Of a DNA stretch of 64,000 nt, positions 11,301-19,964 are shown piece after piece. The position numbers and the translations under genes were made by a program. Where the stretch lies: contig WSYH01000086.1 of the NCBI GenBank assembly GCA_036426205.1, positions 248,001 to 312,000 of the forward strand, written 5' to 3'. The first letter of the stretch is position 1. The number at the start of each line of letters is the position of its first letter. The stretch comes from Ascaphus truei. Its lineage: Eukaryota; Chordata; Amphibia; Anura; Ascaphidae. Under the pieces are notes generated by a model that was not told where the DNA came from, did no database searches, and worked only from the letters and a program-made list of their open reading frames with translations.

Positions 11301-12119
11301 TGCTGCACGTGGACCAATCACAGCGCGCGGTTTTGCCTGTGCTGGCCAATTAGGGCTGGGGCTTGTGACTGGGGCCAGGACGACCCCCAGGGGCGGGCTT
11401 ACGGGAGAGTGGGAATTACAAAGCGATGAATCGGAACAGCTCCTACAGGACTTATACTCGGTGACGATTTTCCTGCCTGGCCGGATTTCTCCCGCTGACA
11501 TCGGCGCCTCGGTGTCAGGGGCAGACAGAGGCTCCGCTCTTCGGACAAACGATTCCCAGAGTTGAGGGCCGCCCATCCCCACTCTCCCTTTGTTCTCTGC
11601 ACTGCACCTCCCCTTCTCGACTAGCGAGACCCCGGATCTCTTGTTGTGCCAGCTGAGTAAGTGTATTACTAACCTATTACACCAAGGGTACAACCAAATA
11701 CATTGTTTTACTGTGAACACCAAGCATTACATACAGAATACAGGCGTACATAGGGTTTTGGGCCATAATAAGATGGATCTGCTGGGGGAAATCCTGCAGA
11801 TGCATCCAGATGAATAAGGTAATAGCTGGGCTTAACCTTTAATATGCTAGCCATTTTCCCCCTACCGTCAAAAGGGTGATCTACCCTTCAATACGCTGCC
11901 CTCTGATTGTCTGTCTCCCCCACAGGGACGGTCTGGAGGACCCTCTGGAGGATGCTGGCCTGGTGCAGCAGCAGCTGGATCAGCTGTCAACCATTGGACG
12001 TTGCGAGTACGACAAGACCTGCGCTCTACTGGTGCAGCTCTTCGACCAATCGGCACAGACCTACCAAGAGCTGCTGCAGAGCGGCTCTGCCCCCAGTATG
12101 GAGCTGACCGTGCAGGAAG
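817..12119 (+). CDS. XPO7: XPO7 (exportin-7), partial gene, 11 exons visible
   Basis: Exportin-7 is a RanGTP-dependent nuclear transport receptor of the importin-beta family, shuttling through the nuclear pore. Eleven exons join in phase to 1,453 coding bases (484 codons plus 1 base). They match the exportin-7 N-terminal half almost residue for residue, for example [47 protein letters not shown] and [20 protein letters not shown]. All introns have GT-AG ends. The short initiating exon (about six residues) lies before the window. The family protein is about 1,090 residues, but the series stops after the exon ending VQE(G). The next exon, which should begin RLTWLVYIIGA, was not found before IKBKB sequence starts at about 12.26 kb. 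RanBP17 is the close paralogue. The wording of these exons favours XPO7, but I could not align them to exclude RanBP17 formally. Confidence 0.93.
964..1594. other. XPO7 intron with diverged copies of the preceding exon end
   Basis: At 1,108-1,165 the block gagcaag..cagctgctgctggagag recurs 183 bases after its position in the exon. A more diverged third copy lies at about 1,245-1,275 (caagtgccgccagatgcta). No mobile element is recognisable in the rest of the intron. Confidence 0.6.
1595..1688 (+). CDS. XPO7: XPO7 exon b
   Basis: Acceptor ccccttcag at 1,586-1,594; donor gtgagt at 1,689. Encodes [20 protein letters not shown] through EQRIDI, with the Arg codon split over the intron (C|GC). The upstream serine run joins as GS|SSY, matching the family. 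Confidence 0.93.
2228..2345. mobile_element. hAT-type MITE fragment (gatatccctgc palindrome family)
   Basis: The block ggttttcaggatatccctgc and an inverted partner with tgagcccctctgct resemble a palindromic MITE family. A related, more clearly hairpin-shaped copy lies at 17,410-17,560. The family assignment is from memory of amphibian repeats and is tentative. The rest of 1,689-2,750 holds nothing I recognise. Confidence 0.4.
2753..2892. repeat. GC-rich minisatellite, five 28-bp units
   Basis: Units start at 2,753, 2,781, 2,809, 2,837 and 2,865, nearly identical, each of the form gcgctgctccgcttcccccc plus gccagacg. A 28-base period is not a multiple of three, so the open frames seen on both strands cycle through all three readings. 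They are not coding evidence. Confidence 0.95.
2893..4254. other. Intronic sequence with no recognised feature
   Basis: I see no exon, transposon protein or tandem repeat here. Oligo-T tracts occur near 4,090 and 4,125. It may contain old unclassified repeats. Confidence 0.4.
4255..4770. repeat. Three partial copies of a short dispersed repeat
   Basis: The block with cttccactgcagcaaggga followed by catgcaaatgagcact appears at 4,325-4,375 and 4,495-4,545. Its partner block tcttagacaggtctgcaacc appears at 4,276 and 4,739. The arrangement suggests partial duplication of one repeat, later bounded by the tetranucleotide array. Confidence 0.6.
4769..4827. repeat. (CTAT)n microsatellite
   Basis: About 14 perfect ctat units. 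Confidence 0.98.
5003..5255. mobile_element. hAT-like MITE, left end clear
   Basis: It begins CAGGGGTGCGCAAA, the same terminal sequence as the complete MITE at 48,206-48,392. It sits just after a Penelope-type caacatttcggtcc block. The right end is eroded (about 5,240-5,255) and no clean 8-bp target duplication is seen. Confidence 0.6.
5270..6650. mobile_element. Penelope-like pseudo-LTR cluster, inverted arms, no ORF
   Basis: Two GAAACGCGT blocks occur, one on the minus strand at about 5,850-5,890 and one on the plus strand at about 6,306-6,338. They resemble the hammerhead region of Penelope-like pseudo-LTRs. The arms 6,000-6,125 and 6,515-6,645 are inverted copies: both contain caccgg..gttttctcac and the segment ending in cttatacaagc. 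A (TA)n run lies at 5,345-5,382. No reverse transcriptase remains. Confidence 0.6.
6804..6970 (+). CDS. XPO7: XPO7 exon c
   Basis: Acceptor cccctccctccag; donor gtcagag. Encodes [20 protein letters not shown] through VTRFLQ, HEAT-repeat helices of the N-terminal arch. Confidence 0.93.
7123..7188 (+). CDS. XPO7: XPO7 exon d
   Basis: Acceptor ctctccctag; donor gtgagc. 22 codons, [20 protein letters not shown] followed by NQ, phase 0 on both sides. Confidence 0.93.
7487..7591 (+). CDS. XPO7: XPO7 exon e
   Basis: Acceptor tgtgcccacag; donor gtactg. 35 codons, [20 protein letters not shown] through CNLLKQ, phase 0. Confidence 0.93.
7853..8018 (+). CDS. XPO7: XPO7 exon f
   Basis: Acceptor ctctccctcag; donor gttagg. 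Encodes [20 protein letters not shown] through IPTSWRS. Both edges have diverged intronic copies: an acceptor plus exon start 91 bases upstream (decoy at 7,762) and an exon end 97 bases downstream (8,078-8,115). Confidence 0.92.
8199..8272 (+). CDS. XPO7: XPO7 exon g
   Basis: Acceptor ctccttccag; donor gtaagt. Encodes [20 protein letters not shown] followed by NFSPL, with the first Ala codon split (G|CC). Confidence 0.92.
8421..8735 (+). repeat. Tandem array of decoy acceptors before exon h
   Basis: Three units of 106, 98 and 106 bases each carry ctctctcag followed by a block reading [10 protein letters not shown]. This resembles the true exon start [10 protein letters not shown] at 8,736. 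Decoy starts are at 8,426, 8,532 and 8,630. The array looks like amplification of the acceptor and exon 5' end, followed by drift. Confidence 0.85.
8736..8855 (+). CDS. XPO7: XPO7 exon h
   Basis: Acceptor ccctctctcag; donor gtgagt. 40 codons, [20 protein letters not shown] through RILENPQ, phase 0. Confidence 0.93.
8880..9030 (+). mobile_element. L2-like LINE or SINE 3' tail
   Basis: It carries the block gattgtaagctctttggggc, then attcccattatgtg and tattactgctgtgacgcgctg. These align with the 3' untranslated tail of the LINE that ends at 47,572. It ends in an AT-rich microsatellite-like run. Confidence 0.7.
9145..9403 (+). mobile_element. tRNA-derived CORE-SINE (MIR-like)
   Basis: An A-box-like ggctcagttagt sits at 9,151 and a B-box ggttcaattcc at 9,212-9,222, as in a tRNA-derived pol III promoter. 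Then follows gacattgggcaagtcacttt, the signature of the vertebrate CORE domain also found in mammalian MIR. The 3' part (gattgtaagctc to aataaagttatta) resembles an L2-type tail, which such SINEs borrow for mobilisation. It is not a functional tRNA: there is no cloverleaf acceptor pairing. Confidence 0.8.
9670..9816 (+). CDS. XPO7: XPO7 exon i
   Basis: Acceptor tcgccccgcag; donor gtacca. 49 codons, [20 protein letters not shown] through FTVTSLQ, phase 0. A short TA/CA microsatellite follows at about 9,848-9,890. Confidence 0.93.
9914..10086 (+). CDS. XPO7: XPO7 exon j
   Basis: Acceptor gttcccccag; donor gtaccg. Encodes [20 protein letters not shown] through ESVHIIL, with an Arg codon split (AG|G). 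Confidence 0.93.
10143..10312 (+). mobile_element. L2/CR1-like LINE 3' tail
   Basis: Ends with gccgcgctgaggaatatgcg followed by aataaatgctaataataa, a tail form common in amphibian LINEs and SINEs (from general knowledge). 5'-truncated; no coding part remains. Confidence 0.55.
10441..10612. mobile_element. Penelope-like pseudo-LTR foldback
   Basis: Two arms (about 10,441-10,535 and 10,540-10,612) are inverted copies around acgtttcgaccagaatggtc. The minus-strand block GGTCGAAACGTTG resembles the hammerhead 3' core, but the CUGANGA box is degraded (CTTAAAGA). Confidence 0.6.
10621..11925. other. XPO7 intron, unidentified sequence
   Basis: About 1.3 kb without recognised coding or repeat signatures. 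The stretch 10,780-11,800 has the look of a non-coding retroelement or LTR fragment, but I could not find paired ends or a target duplication. Confidence 0.3.
11926..12119 (+). CDS. XPO7: XPO7 exon k (last visible)
   Basis: Acceptor tctcccccacag; donor gtgagggg. Encodes [20 protein letters not shown] through MELTVQE plus the first base of Gly. The next family exon is absent. The intron turns into a CT-rich tract and then IKBKB-intron DNA within 145 bases. Confidence 0.92.
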
Positions 12120-12262
12120 GTGAGGGGGGTAACTGAGTGATTGGAAATCTCTCTCTGTCTCTCTCCCCCTCCCTTCTCTGCCTCTCTCCCATCTGTGTCA
12201 CTGTCCTCTCTCCCGTCTGTCTCTCTCTTCGTCTCTCTCTTTCTCTCAGTCTCTCTCCGCCT
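12120..12262. repeat. CT-rich tract at the XPO7/IKBKB junction
   Basis: Low-complexity ctctctgtctct sequence. From about 12,262 (cacttcagagcagtgtgtgc) the sequence becomes alignable with the IKBKB intron-2 copy that starts at about 21,255. The left side is XPO7 intron. Confidence 0.85.
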
Positions 12263-13062
12263 CACTTCAGAGCAGTGTGTGCAGCGCAGCAGGAAGTGTG
12301 TTTCATCTTCTACCTCTCCCAGCTCACATCGCTGGCACAGTCTCATCTCCCGGGGCTTCCAGTTCTGTCTGTTTCTATTTCCAGGCTGTGGGCACTCGTT
12401 CTGTACTGGCCCAAGGTCTGTCTCTGTTTTGGGTCTTTTACCTTCAGTAGGTAGGGTCCCAGAGGGTATTCTCTCTGTAGGCTGTGGTAGGTCTCCAGCT
12501 TCTTTGAGCGCTGGATATCATTTCCCCACATAGTCACACACTGCTTCTTCATTTCGCTGATGATTGAGCTGATTTGTTTTTTCTGCAGGTTGTTAATCTG
12601 TGTGGGGTTTTGTTCTTGGAGTGAGAAGACAAGTTGTTTGGCACAGGGTTTAGTGAGGAGGTCCTGGCTTCTCATTGCTCTGTAGCAGTAAGACTGTGGG
12701 TGGCTGTTGTTTAGGTGGGCCCAGAATGTCAGTGCTCTCTTCTGTACAGTGAGCAGTAGAGGAAAGCGGCCCAGCGCAGCCCGGCATGCATTGTTTGATG
12801 TACTCCTGTGTACTTGGAGAAGGTTTTGCAGTATTTCGGTTGGGCTGGTATCCCATTTAGTGGAGTCTGGGTATGTCACAGGACCCCACACCTCGCTACC
12901 ATACAGAAGGATGGGGGTGATGATGCTGTTGCATATTTTCATCCAGCTTCTTCTTGGTGGTTTGAGGTGGTACATCTGTTTCCTTATTGCATAGAATGCT
13001 CTGCGGGCCTTCTCCTTCAGTGTATGTATGGCCAGGTTGAATTTCCCTGATGAGCTGATTGT
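12262..13062 (-). mobile_element. Non-LTR LINE fragment, ORF2 C-terminal part (copy 1)
   Basis: The minus-strand frame reads through TLKEKARRAFYAIRKQMYHL, ITPILLYGSEVWGP, RSTSNNACRAALGRFPLLLT and RTSAHSLEIETDR. In another frame it continues to a Cys motif of the form CQRC..GE.EDETHFLLRC. This is the post-RT region of a vertebrate non-LTR retrotransposon. The clade is uncertain (I/Nimb-like is a guess). It is truncated at the XPO7 junction, so its 3' UTR is missing here. The second copy (20.2-22.06 kb) has that 3' end. Confidence 0.75.
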
Positions 13063-13402
13063 TACTGTCGCGGCCGAGTTTATTCGAGCATTTGCCCGGT
13101 CTCGGCCGCGACAGTAACCGGGCGCGCGCCGGGATGTGCCGGGCGCGCGCCGAAGCCTCGGAGGAGCGGTCCTCCGATCGGGGCTTCCCCTTCCCCTCTC
13201 CGGGTCCCCCGGAACCCCCCACCGCCGTCCCCCACATCGCGGGACACCAGGGCTCCCTCGGGGAGCCCTGTGCACGCGTGCAGGGGGCGCAGGCACCCGA
13301 TGACGCGTGACCGCACATCGGTGATGCGCGGCACGCCGAGGGGCTGCGGCTCGCAAGCCGGGACATATCCCGGCTTGCGGAATGAGCCGCAGTCAAATAA
13401 AG
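13062..13402. mobile_element. GC-rich hairpin element inside IKBKB intron 2 (copy 1)
   Basis: A perfect hairpin at 13,062-13,116 pairs ttactgtcgcggccgag with ctcggccgcgacagtaa. A second inverted pair at about 13,345-13,392 uses ctgcggctcgcaagccggga and its partner. GC content is far above the surroundings. This looks like a non-autonomous element inserted at the 5' edge of the LINE fragment. The noisy copy is at 22,080-22,440. Confidence 0.6.
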
Positions 13403-13533
13403 TGTGCCGCCTCTGTAGACCAAGGTATGTGTAGCTCGCTGTCTGTTCCAACCATATCGCAATTCACAGTGAATGACTGGATGTTGGATGTGTGTCGCTG
13501 TCTCACCTTCCTCTGTTCCTTCTCTCTCTGTAG

Positions 13534-15403
13534 GACACTGATGAACAGGTTGCTATTAAGCAGTGTCGCCAAGAGCTGAGCCCCAGAAACCGTGAGCGAT
13601 GGTGCCTGGAAATTCAGATCATGAAGAAGTGCGTCTCTCCCTCACTCTCTTTCTGGGTCTATCTCTCACTCTGTCCTGGGCTCTCTCTCCCCCTCAGGGT
13701 CAAGGATACATTATTATCAGGACATTTTGTACATGTTGATAAAGTAATACACTAAATTGGTTAAGATAAAGGAACGGTCACAAAAAATAAGGTTTTCTTT
13801 CACGCTATCTTTCTCCCTGTCTCTCATATTCTATATCCCCTTCCCTCATTCTCACATTCTATATCTCCACTCCCCTCTCTCACTCTCGCATTCTATATCT
13901 CCACCCCCCCTCTCTCACACGTGTTCTCTCCACTCCCCTCTCTCTGTCGCGTGTTCTTCCCTTCCCTCTTCTCTCTCGCTCGCTCCCCCTCTTCTCTCTC
14001 GCTCGGTCCCCCTCTTCTCTCTCGCTCGCTCGCTCGCTCCCCCTCTTCTCTCTCGCTCGCTCCCCCTCTTCTCTCTCGCTCGCTCGCTCCCCCTCTTCTC
14101 GCTCGCTCCCCCCTTTTCTCTCTCTTTCTCTCGCTCGCTCCGCCCCTTCTCTCAGGTTGAATCACAGGAACGTGGTCTCTGCTCGTGAGGTACCTGAGGG
14201 GCTGCAGAAATTGGCCCCCAACGACCTCCCACTGCTGGCCATGGAATACTGCGAGGGAGGAGACCTGCGCAAGGTATGTACTGGTGTGTTCTCCAAAAGA
14301 TAAGGGGAGTGGGGGGCTGCACCATGTAAAAGGAGAAAAGAGAGACTACATAGAGCAGAATTTCTAGTGCAGGTGTAATCAGAACCGTGACGTAACCTTC
14401 AATGTTTCTACTCACAATGGAGTGATGTAAATGGGCATTTCCAAATCAGTGGCATAATGGTCGATGTGATGTCGGGTGGTCCTGGTGATCTCAGAGAGAG
14501 GGAGAGACACAGCAATAGTGCAGACGGTATATGGAAAAATGTAAACTTTATATAAACGTGTAAAAGCAAGGCTTACAAGGGTGCTAGTCTTTACAGCATT
14601 AAAACCCACCGACTTCCCGAAAGCCGGTTTAGCCGCGATCCCACCGCTCCTGCTTCTTATGGGTCAGCTCACCTGGCTTTCGGGAAATTGGTGTGTTTTA
14701 ATGCTGTAATGACTATCGCTCTCTGAGATCACCGGGACCACCCGACATCACATCGACCATTATGCCACTGATCTGGAAATGCCCATTTACATCACTCCAT
14801 TGTGAGTAGAAACATTGAAGGTTACGTCACGGTTCTGATTACACCTGCACTAGAAATACTGCTCTATGTAGTCTCTTTTTTCCCCTTTTACATGGTGCAG
14901 CCCCCCCACTCCCCTTATCTTTTGGAGAATACGTTTTGAGAAGACGTTTGGAACAGTCTTTGTAAAGGGTTGAGTGGAGGATCGCACCTCTTATATATCA
15001 TCTGTGTATTAGCAAAATATATATCTATATCCGTTTCACACTGATTTGGTTATATACATAATCATGTTATCTGAGATCACTTTAGATTGTTTCACTTATC
15101 TATTTTATTTCTGCACTTAGATATTTAATTTTATAGGGGAGGGTTGTGAGGCCACGGTTTTTGTTGTTATGTAGCGGTGTAGTGTGTGCTGTCCGGTGAA
15201 GACTGTGGTGTGAACCTGAATATGTGAGCGTGATGGTGCGACAAGTCCCTCTCCGGGATAGTCGACAAGTGTGGTGTGTTCAACGAGAGGCCGGCGGAGG
15301 TGTTACTTTGTTGAGAGAGCTTTCCCTTCATGCGTACCTGAATTCAGTAGAGAATGCTGGGGACTGAGAGAGGGAGCGATACTGACTCTGCTGTGCGACA
15401 TTT
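13534..15403 (+). CDS. IKBKB: IKBKB exons 3-5, copy 1 (out of order)
   Basis: Exon 3 is 13,534-13,628 ([20 protein letters not shown] to IQIMKK) and includes the ATP-binding lysine of the VAIK motif. Exon 4 is 14,156-14,273 ([20 protein letters not shown] to EGGDLRK), the hinge region MEYC. Both are intact with GT-AG borders and open phase. Exon 5 (about 15,335-15,403) is recognisable as [14 protein letters not shown]. However, its acceptor AG has become CG and its first third has indels. This copy precedes exons 1-2, so it cannot lie in the natural transcript order. Splicing the last XPO7 exon to exon 3 would run out of frame and reach a stop within two codons. Confidence 0.85.
14288..14932. 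mobile_element. Foldback (Penelope-like pseudo-LTR type) in IKBKB intron 4, copy 1
   Basis: The arms 14,288-14,505 and 14,722-14,932 are near-perfect inverted copies, both containing tctccaaaagataaggggag. The central part has a further inverted pair around cccgaaagcc. No ORF. The same foldback, with many indels, is at about 23,925-24,592. Confidence 0.75.
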
Positions 15404-15464
15404 GTGTAGTAAAACTGTCAACAAACAGGACTAGCTCGCCGACCACAGTTACAACAAAACACGT

Positions 15465-16105
15465 GTGGGATGGTCACAGCCAGACGCAGTTACACCCAAC
15501 CACACCACATGGCGGTGCAGTCACAGCCAGACGCAGTTACACACACACACATGCGGATGCAGTCACAGCCAGACGCAGTTACACACACACACATGCGGAT
15601 GCAGTCACAGCCAGACGCAGTTACACACACACACATGCGGATGCAGTCACAGCCGAGCAGTGACACACAACACATGCGGATTGCAGAGTCACAGCCAGCA
15701 GCAGTCAACACACACACACTGCGGATGATGCAGTCAAGCCAGACGCAGTTACACACACATGCGGATACAGTCACAGCCAGACGCAGTTACACACTCACAC
15801 ACATGCGGATGCAGTCGCAGCCAGACGCAGTTACACACACACACACACACATGCAGATGCAGTCGCAGCCAGACGCAGTTACACACACACACACATGCGG
15901 ATGCAGTCGCAGCCAGACGCAGTTACACACACACATGCGGATGCAGTCACAGCCAGACGCAGTTACACACACACATGCGGATGCAGTCGCAGCCAGACGC
16001 AGTTACACACACACATGCGGATGCAGTCACAGCCAGACGCAGTTACACACACACATGCGGATGCAGTCACAGCCAGACGCAGTTACACACACATGCGGAT
16101 GCAGT
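15465..16105. repeat. 42-bp minisatellite directly after IKBKB exon 5 (copy 1)
   Basis: About 15 units of gcggatgcagtcacagccag followed by acgcagttac and a variable (ac)n tract ending in at, period 38-47 depending on CA length. Open frames here (for example 15,470-16,180) are repeat artefacts. A matching noisy array is at 25,105-25,765. Confidence 0.95.
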
Positions 16106-16290
16106 GGCGGACACAGAAGGACAGTGACACAGAGCCAGGACAGGACACTGACCAACACATACAACAGGACACTGACGTAATCACACACATTCACTTACAC
16201 ACAGGGCAGGGCACTAACCCCCCTCCCACGCACACATGCACACACACATTCACATACACACAGGGCAGGAAACTGCTGAACCCCCCCCCC

Positions 16291-16323
<33 letters not shown>

Positions 16324-16670
16324 CAGAACACATACAGGGCAGGACACCGACACACACACACATTCCACAACACACACACAGATAAGGGCATTGACCCCCC
16401 CACCCACACACATTCAAAAACACACAGAGCAGGACACTGACACCCACCCACACACATTCCAAAACACACACACAGGGTAGGACGCTGACCCACACACACA
16501 TTCCATAACACACATAGGGCAGGACACTGGCGCACACATACATATTTACATATTCCAAAACGCACACAGGGTAGGGTACTGACCCTCACCAGCCCCCCTC
16601 CTCTCCCCCCCCTCCACACACACACAAACACGCAGGGCAGAACACTGACCCACACACATTGCAAAGCACG
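16106..16670. repeat. AC-rich minisatellite
   Basis: Degenerate units with cattccaaaacacacacagg followed by gcaggacactgaccc. Poly-C and (CA)n runs are interspersed. Repeated in the second copy at 25,770-26,340, with a related block at 27,040-27,270. Confidence 0.9.
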
Positions 16671-16710
16671 CACAGATAAGGAAGAATCCAGGAAGGATCA
16701 GCCGGTGCGT

Positions 16711-19300
16711 TAAAAAAAAAAAAAAAAACACGACTGATAAGACTATTTTTGTAACATTGTTCAACTTTTGATAAATTAATACACCCACGACACACCCACA
16801 CACACAAACACACCAAACACACACACACACACCCACACTTGCAGCAAAGCCCCATCACTCTGACGGCAGCAGCGCGAAAACATACTTTTCTCTTTGGAGT
16901 TTGTTTTTTTTTTTTTTCCCCCCCCTCCCCCAAGCCGCCCACTATATTACGGGCTCTACGATGCCCTCATCTTTCCAACTTGTTTGTCTTTTTCTATGTT
17001 TTGCTTGTTGCTTTCTTGTTTTCGTTCTTTCTCATCATTCCTGTTTCACAGTACTCTCTTTTGTTAATGCTCTATTTTATATTCGCTCCGGTCTCGTACA
17101 TTTATTTTCTCTCTCGTCTCCTCTCTCTCCCTCTCTATCTTCGCTTCCATCCTTTTCTCTCTTCTTCTCGCTCCACCTTTCGCTCACTCTAATCTTTACC
17201 AGCCTTCAATGATTAGCACATAGGTTAATGAAACTGGGCTGTATGATGACAGGTTTGAGGACACCCAGTTACCCCTCTATCACCCCGCCGTCCCCAATGA
17301 TATGATATAATGAGTTACTACACTAACTATGAACACCTACAATAATAAGCTGCTGTAAATATTGATCAGAACGCTCTTTCCAGCTCCAGCACAACCATGT
17401 CTATGGCAGTGTTTTGCCCCCACTCCATCCTAGGGAACCCCAACAGTCCGGCCGTAAGGATATCCCTGCTCCATCACAAGTGGGTCAATCATCGTCTCAT
17501 TGGATTTTGACTGAGCCCCTGTGCTCTGAGCAGGGATACGCCTTAATACCTGACCTGTGGGCGCTCTCCCGAGGACTGTATTGGGACACTTGGTCCCTAG
17601 GTATTATCATTACACTCGCCTTACCCATACAAACTGGCACATTGTGCCATCACTATGATTGGCTCAGGATGTCATCATAATACACACTAATCCCTGCTCT
17701 ACTAAATATATTGCATTTAATGTTCATGTCAACTCACCTTGGCTTCAAATCTACTAAAATTGGAGTTAATATCACACAAATAACACGTGTAAATAAAAAA
17801 AAGAATGCGCATTTTTTTTGGCGACAAATATCATGTTATTCACAAATTTTCTACCTTCACATACACCAGCGCGAATAGAAAATAATTATCATATAAATTG
17901 ACGTGCCATCACAAAAGATAATGCAGTAACATTAACCGCTTGAGATCCATTGAGTTTAAAAAAAAACCATGCTGGTAAGGAATAAGATTTTTTCACCACA
18001 CTACTGCATCAATAATTTAACAGTCGTTAATCCTTAGCCTACCAATGTAGTGCAAATGTAATGCTTTCAGCACTCAATGGGTTAATAAAACTCTGTACTA
18101 CATGGGATGACCTTTAACCCGATTAAACATGTCACTGTCTTTAGGTCACTTTGGTGCTAGTAACATGGGACTACCCTTTCTTTAAGCTACTTTAGTCCCT
18201 ATATGGTACTGCCCTTTAGAGAATTCACAACAGCATAGTGTTAGAGATGGTTTTTTATGGTTTGAGTGCTTTAACGGGTTTGCAGCTCAGATAGAGGTTG
18301 CTAGTTCCCACTGGGGGCAGGCATGGGGTGGGGGCCCTTAAAGGATTCTTTGGAATTCCGAAGTGTAATCATCAGCTCACAGAGAGTTTTATCTGCACTC
18401 CCGTAACTCCTCGGCATCATTGCGAGGACAGGGAACAGGTTGCGTCATATGTATCTGACCGATAAAACATAATAATGACTCATGGCCATAATTATCGACC
18501 ACGCCTACAGAAAAATCCCTGGGAACATATGCCTCCAACCCTGGAAGAGACTTGTGTGTCATAGGGGAGGAGCTGATTGTTATCACAAGCGAGATCCTTT
18601 GTTCCCGCCCAGTCCAATCTTTGTTCCTACAAACGATGAACCATCGACCATATTAGATTTTATCCCACATCATTTTATAACTCAGTAGTGTCATTCTCTA
18701 TGTCCATATCCAAAGCACCTAACGCTCATACAGATCTAAAACAATTCCTAATATTAAATATTCCAACTGTAGTACATTGCTGATTATCTCCTACTGTCCT
18801 GCACCAAAATGTTTTCCTGTCTATACATTCCAGCACAGTAAGAAGGATCCCTTCATTCTTATATCTGGTCACTCTCCTACTCACTGTAAAATGTCCAACC
18901 CTATTCAATTTTTCCCATCATTTAGTACAAATCCTGTAGAGATGATATAAACCTGCGCATAGAACCTGGTGACTACAAAAATATTATCAAAGTAAAAAAA
19001 GTGTCAAAATATCATGTCCCAACTACAAAAAGAATACTGACCTTAGTAAACTGAAATATAAACGGAGTTGGCTGCTAAATCAGAATGGGGATGTCCAGCA
19101 TCACATGAACTAAAACCAGAAGAGAGCACACTCAGAAGTAAGAGATATTCAGGGAAAAGGTAGAGTCAGTGTCCTGGACGTGCGGTACGTACCTCCCCTT
19201 TTTACTAAATATTCCATTACTTTACTACACATGAGTTGTGCGCTTTTCTCTTGTTTTTTTTTTTTTTTCTGTTTATACTCCTGTAGAAATTTCTTTCTAA
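16711..19300. other. Probable IKBKB 5' flank, no recognised gene
   Basis: Alignment between the two IKBKB copies ends at about 16,710, in an A-run. Beyond it lie an A-run (16,712-16,727), a T/C-run (16,904-16,925), a CT-rich stretch (17,100-17,200) and a hairpin MITE-like block at 17,410-17,560. The rest is AT-rich sequence in which I see no coding exon. Confidence 0.45.
17410..17560. mobile_element. Hairpin MITE of the gatatccctgc family
   Basis: The left block ggatatccctgctccatcac and the right block gtgctctgagcagggatac are an imperfect inverted pair around tcaatcatcg. Related to 2,228-2,345. Confidence 0.5.
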
Positions 19301-19625
19301 TAACTCTCGGGTCCTATACACTTCCCCCCGGATATGAACATGCTGCAGTGTATAACGGTGCCGAGTATCTCTATACACTTCCAACCCGCGGAAATTAAAA
19401 GATTTCTTTGTATAATGATGCTTCGTATCTCTATAACATTCCAGCTCCAGATCATTTAACATTCTGTATAATTGTGCCGATTCATCTCTCTTATAACACT
19501 TCCTCCCCTGATATGAACATCTGCCACTGTATATGGATGCTGGAATCTCTATACCCTTCCTTCCTGCTAAGAACATGCTGCACTGATTGATGCTGAGTAG
19601 CTCTTTCCCGCTGAGCGCTTCATAC
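19300..19625. repeat. Degenerate ~70-bp tandem repeat upstream of the promoter
   Basis: Four diverged units share the pattern gaacatgctgca..gtataa, then gtatctctatacacttcc. Confidence 0.6.
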
Positions 19626-19679
19626 GCATACTAGAGGCCTCTCTCAGACTGCAAAAAATTCAGGCCGCACTGTCCCTTT

Positions 19680-19836
19680 GAAGGATCGCCACGCCCCCTC
19701 AATGACGTCACTCTCCGGAAATTAATGAGGAAGTGCTAGCACACACCATCAGACACCAACATACAACACACAGTCGAAGAATAGCGCACTTAGCAACACA
19801 CAGCCCCCTTCTGGCTCCTCACATGACCCACACCAG
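19680..19836 (+). promoter_or_regulatory. IKBKB: Probable IKBKB promoter and non-coding exon 1
   Basis: A TATA-less segment has a perfect CRE (tgacgtca, 19,703-19,710), an Ets-type ccggaa (19,715-19,720) and a GC/CACC-like cgccccctc (19,692-19,700). It is followed by a strong donor, caccag|gtaaga, at 19,836/19,837. It lies just upstream of exon 2 and downstream of long non-coding DNA, as expected for a promoter with an untranslated first exon. No expression data were available. The exon start is not determinable, and assigning these bases as exon is inference. Confidence 0.5.
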
Positions 19837-19964
19837 GTAAGACTAAAGTGTATCATGGTTGTGCCACACTGTGGCCGCCCTCTCAACCCCCCCGCCTCCC
19901 CCAGGCAGCTCTGGTGTTTGTGTGGACACTTTGTTATCACGGCAGGATGGTCCCCACCCACAGG

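Noticed and set aside
12343..13356. A single 337-codon minus-strand gene
   Set aside because: Only the part below about 13,062 is LINE coding sequence. The upstream part runs through the GC-rich hairpin element by chance.
12119..13628. XPO7-IKBKB fusion gene
   Set aside because: The XPO7 exon ends with one base of a codon, while IKBKB exon 3 begins at a codon border. The joined frame stops after about one codon, and the junction looks like an assembly artefact.
13757..14188. Serine/leucine-rich protein frames (also 22,778-23,748)
   Set aside because: They are translations of CT-rich low-complexity intron 3, in both IKBKB copies.
15470..16180. A 236-codon open frame
   Set aside because: It is the translation of the 42-bp minisatellite. 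Amino-acid content is a repeated SQPDAVTHTHMRMQ pattern, with equivalent open frames in other phases.
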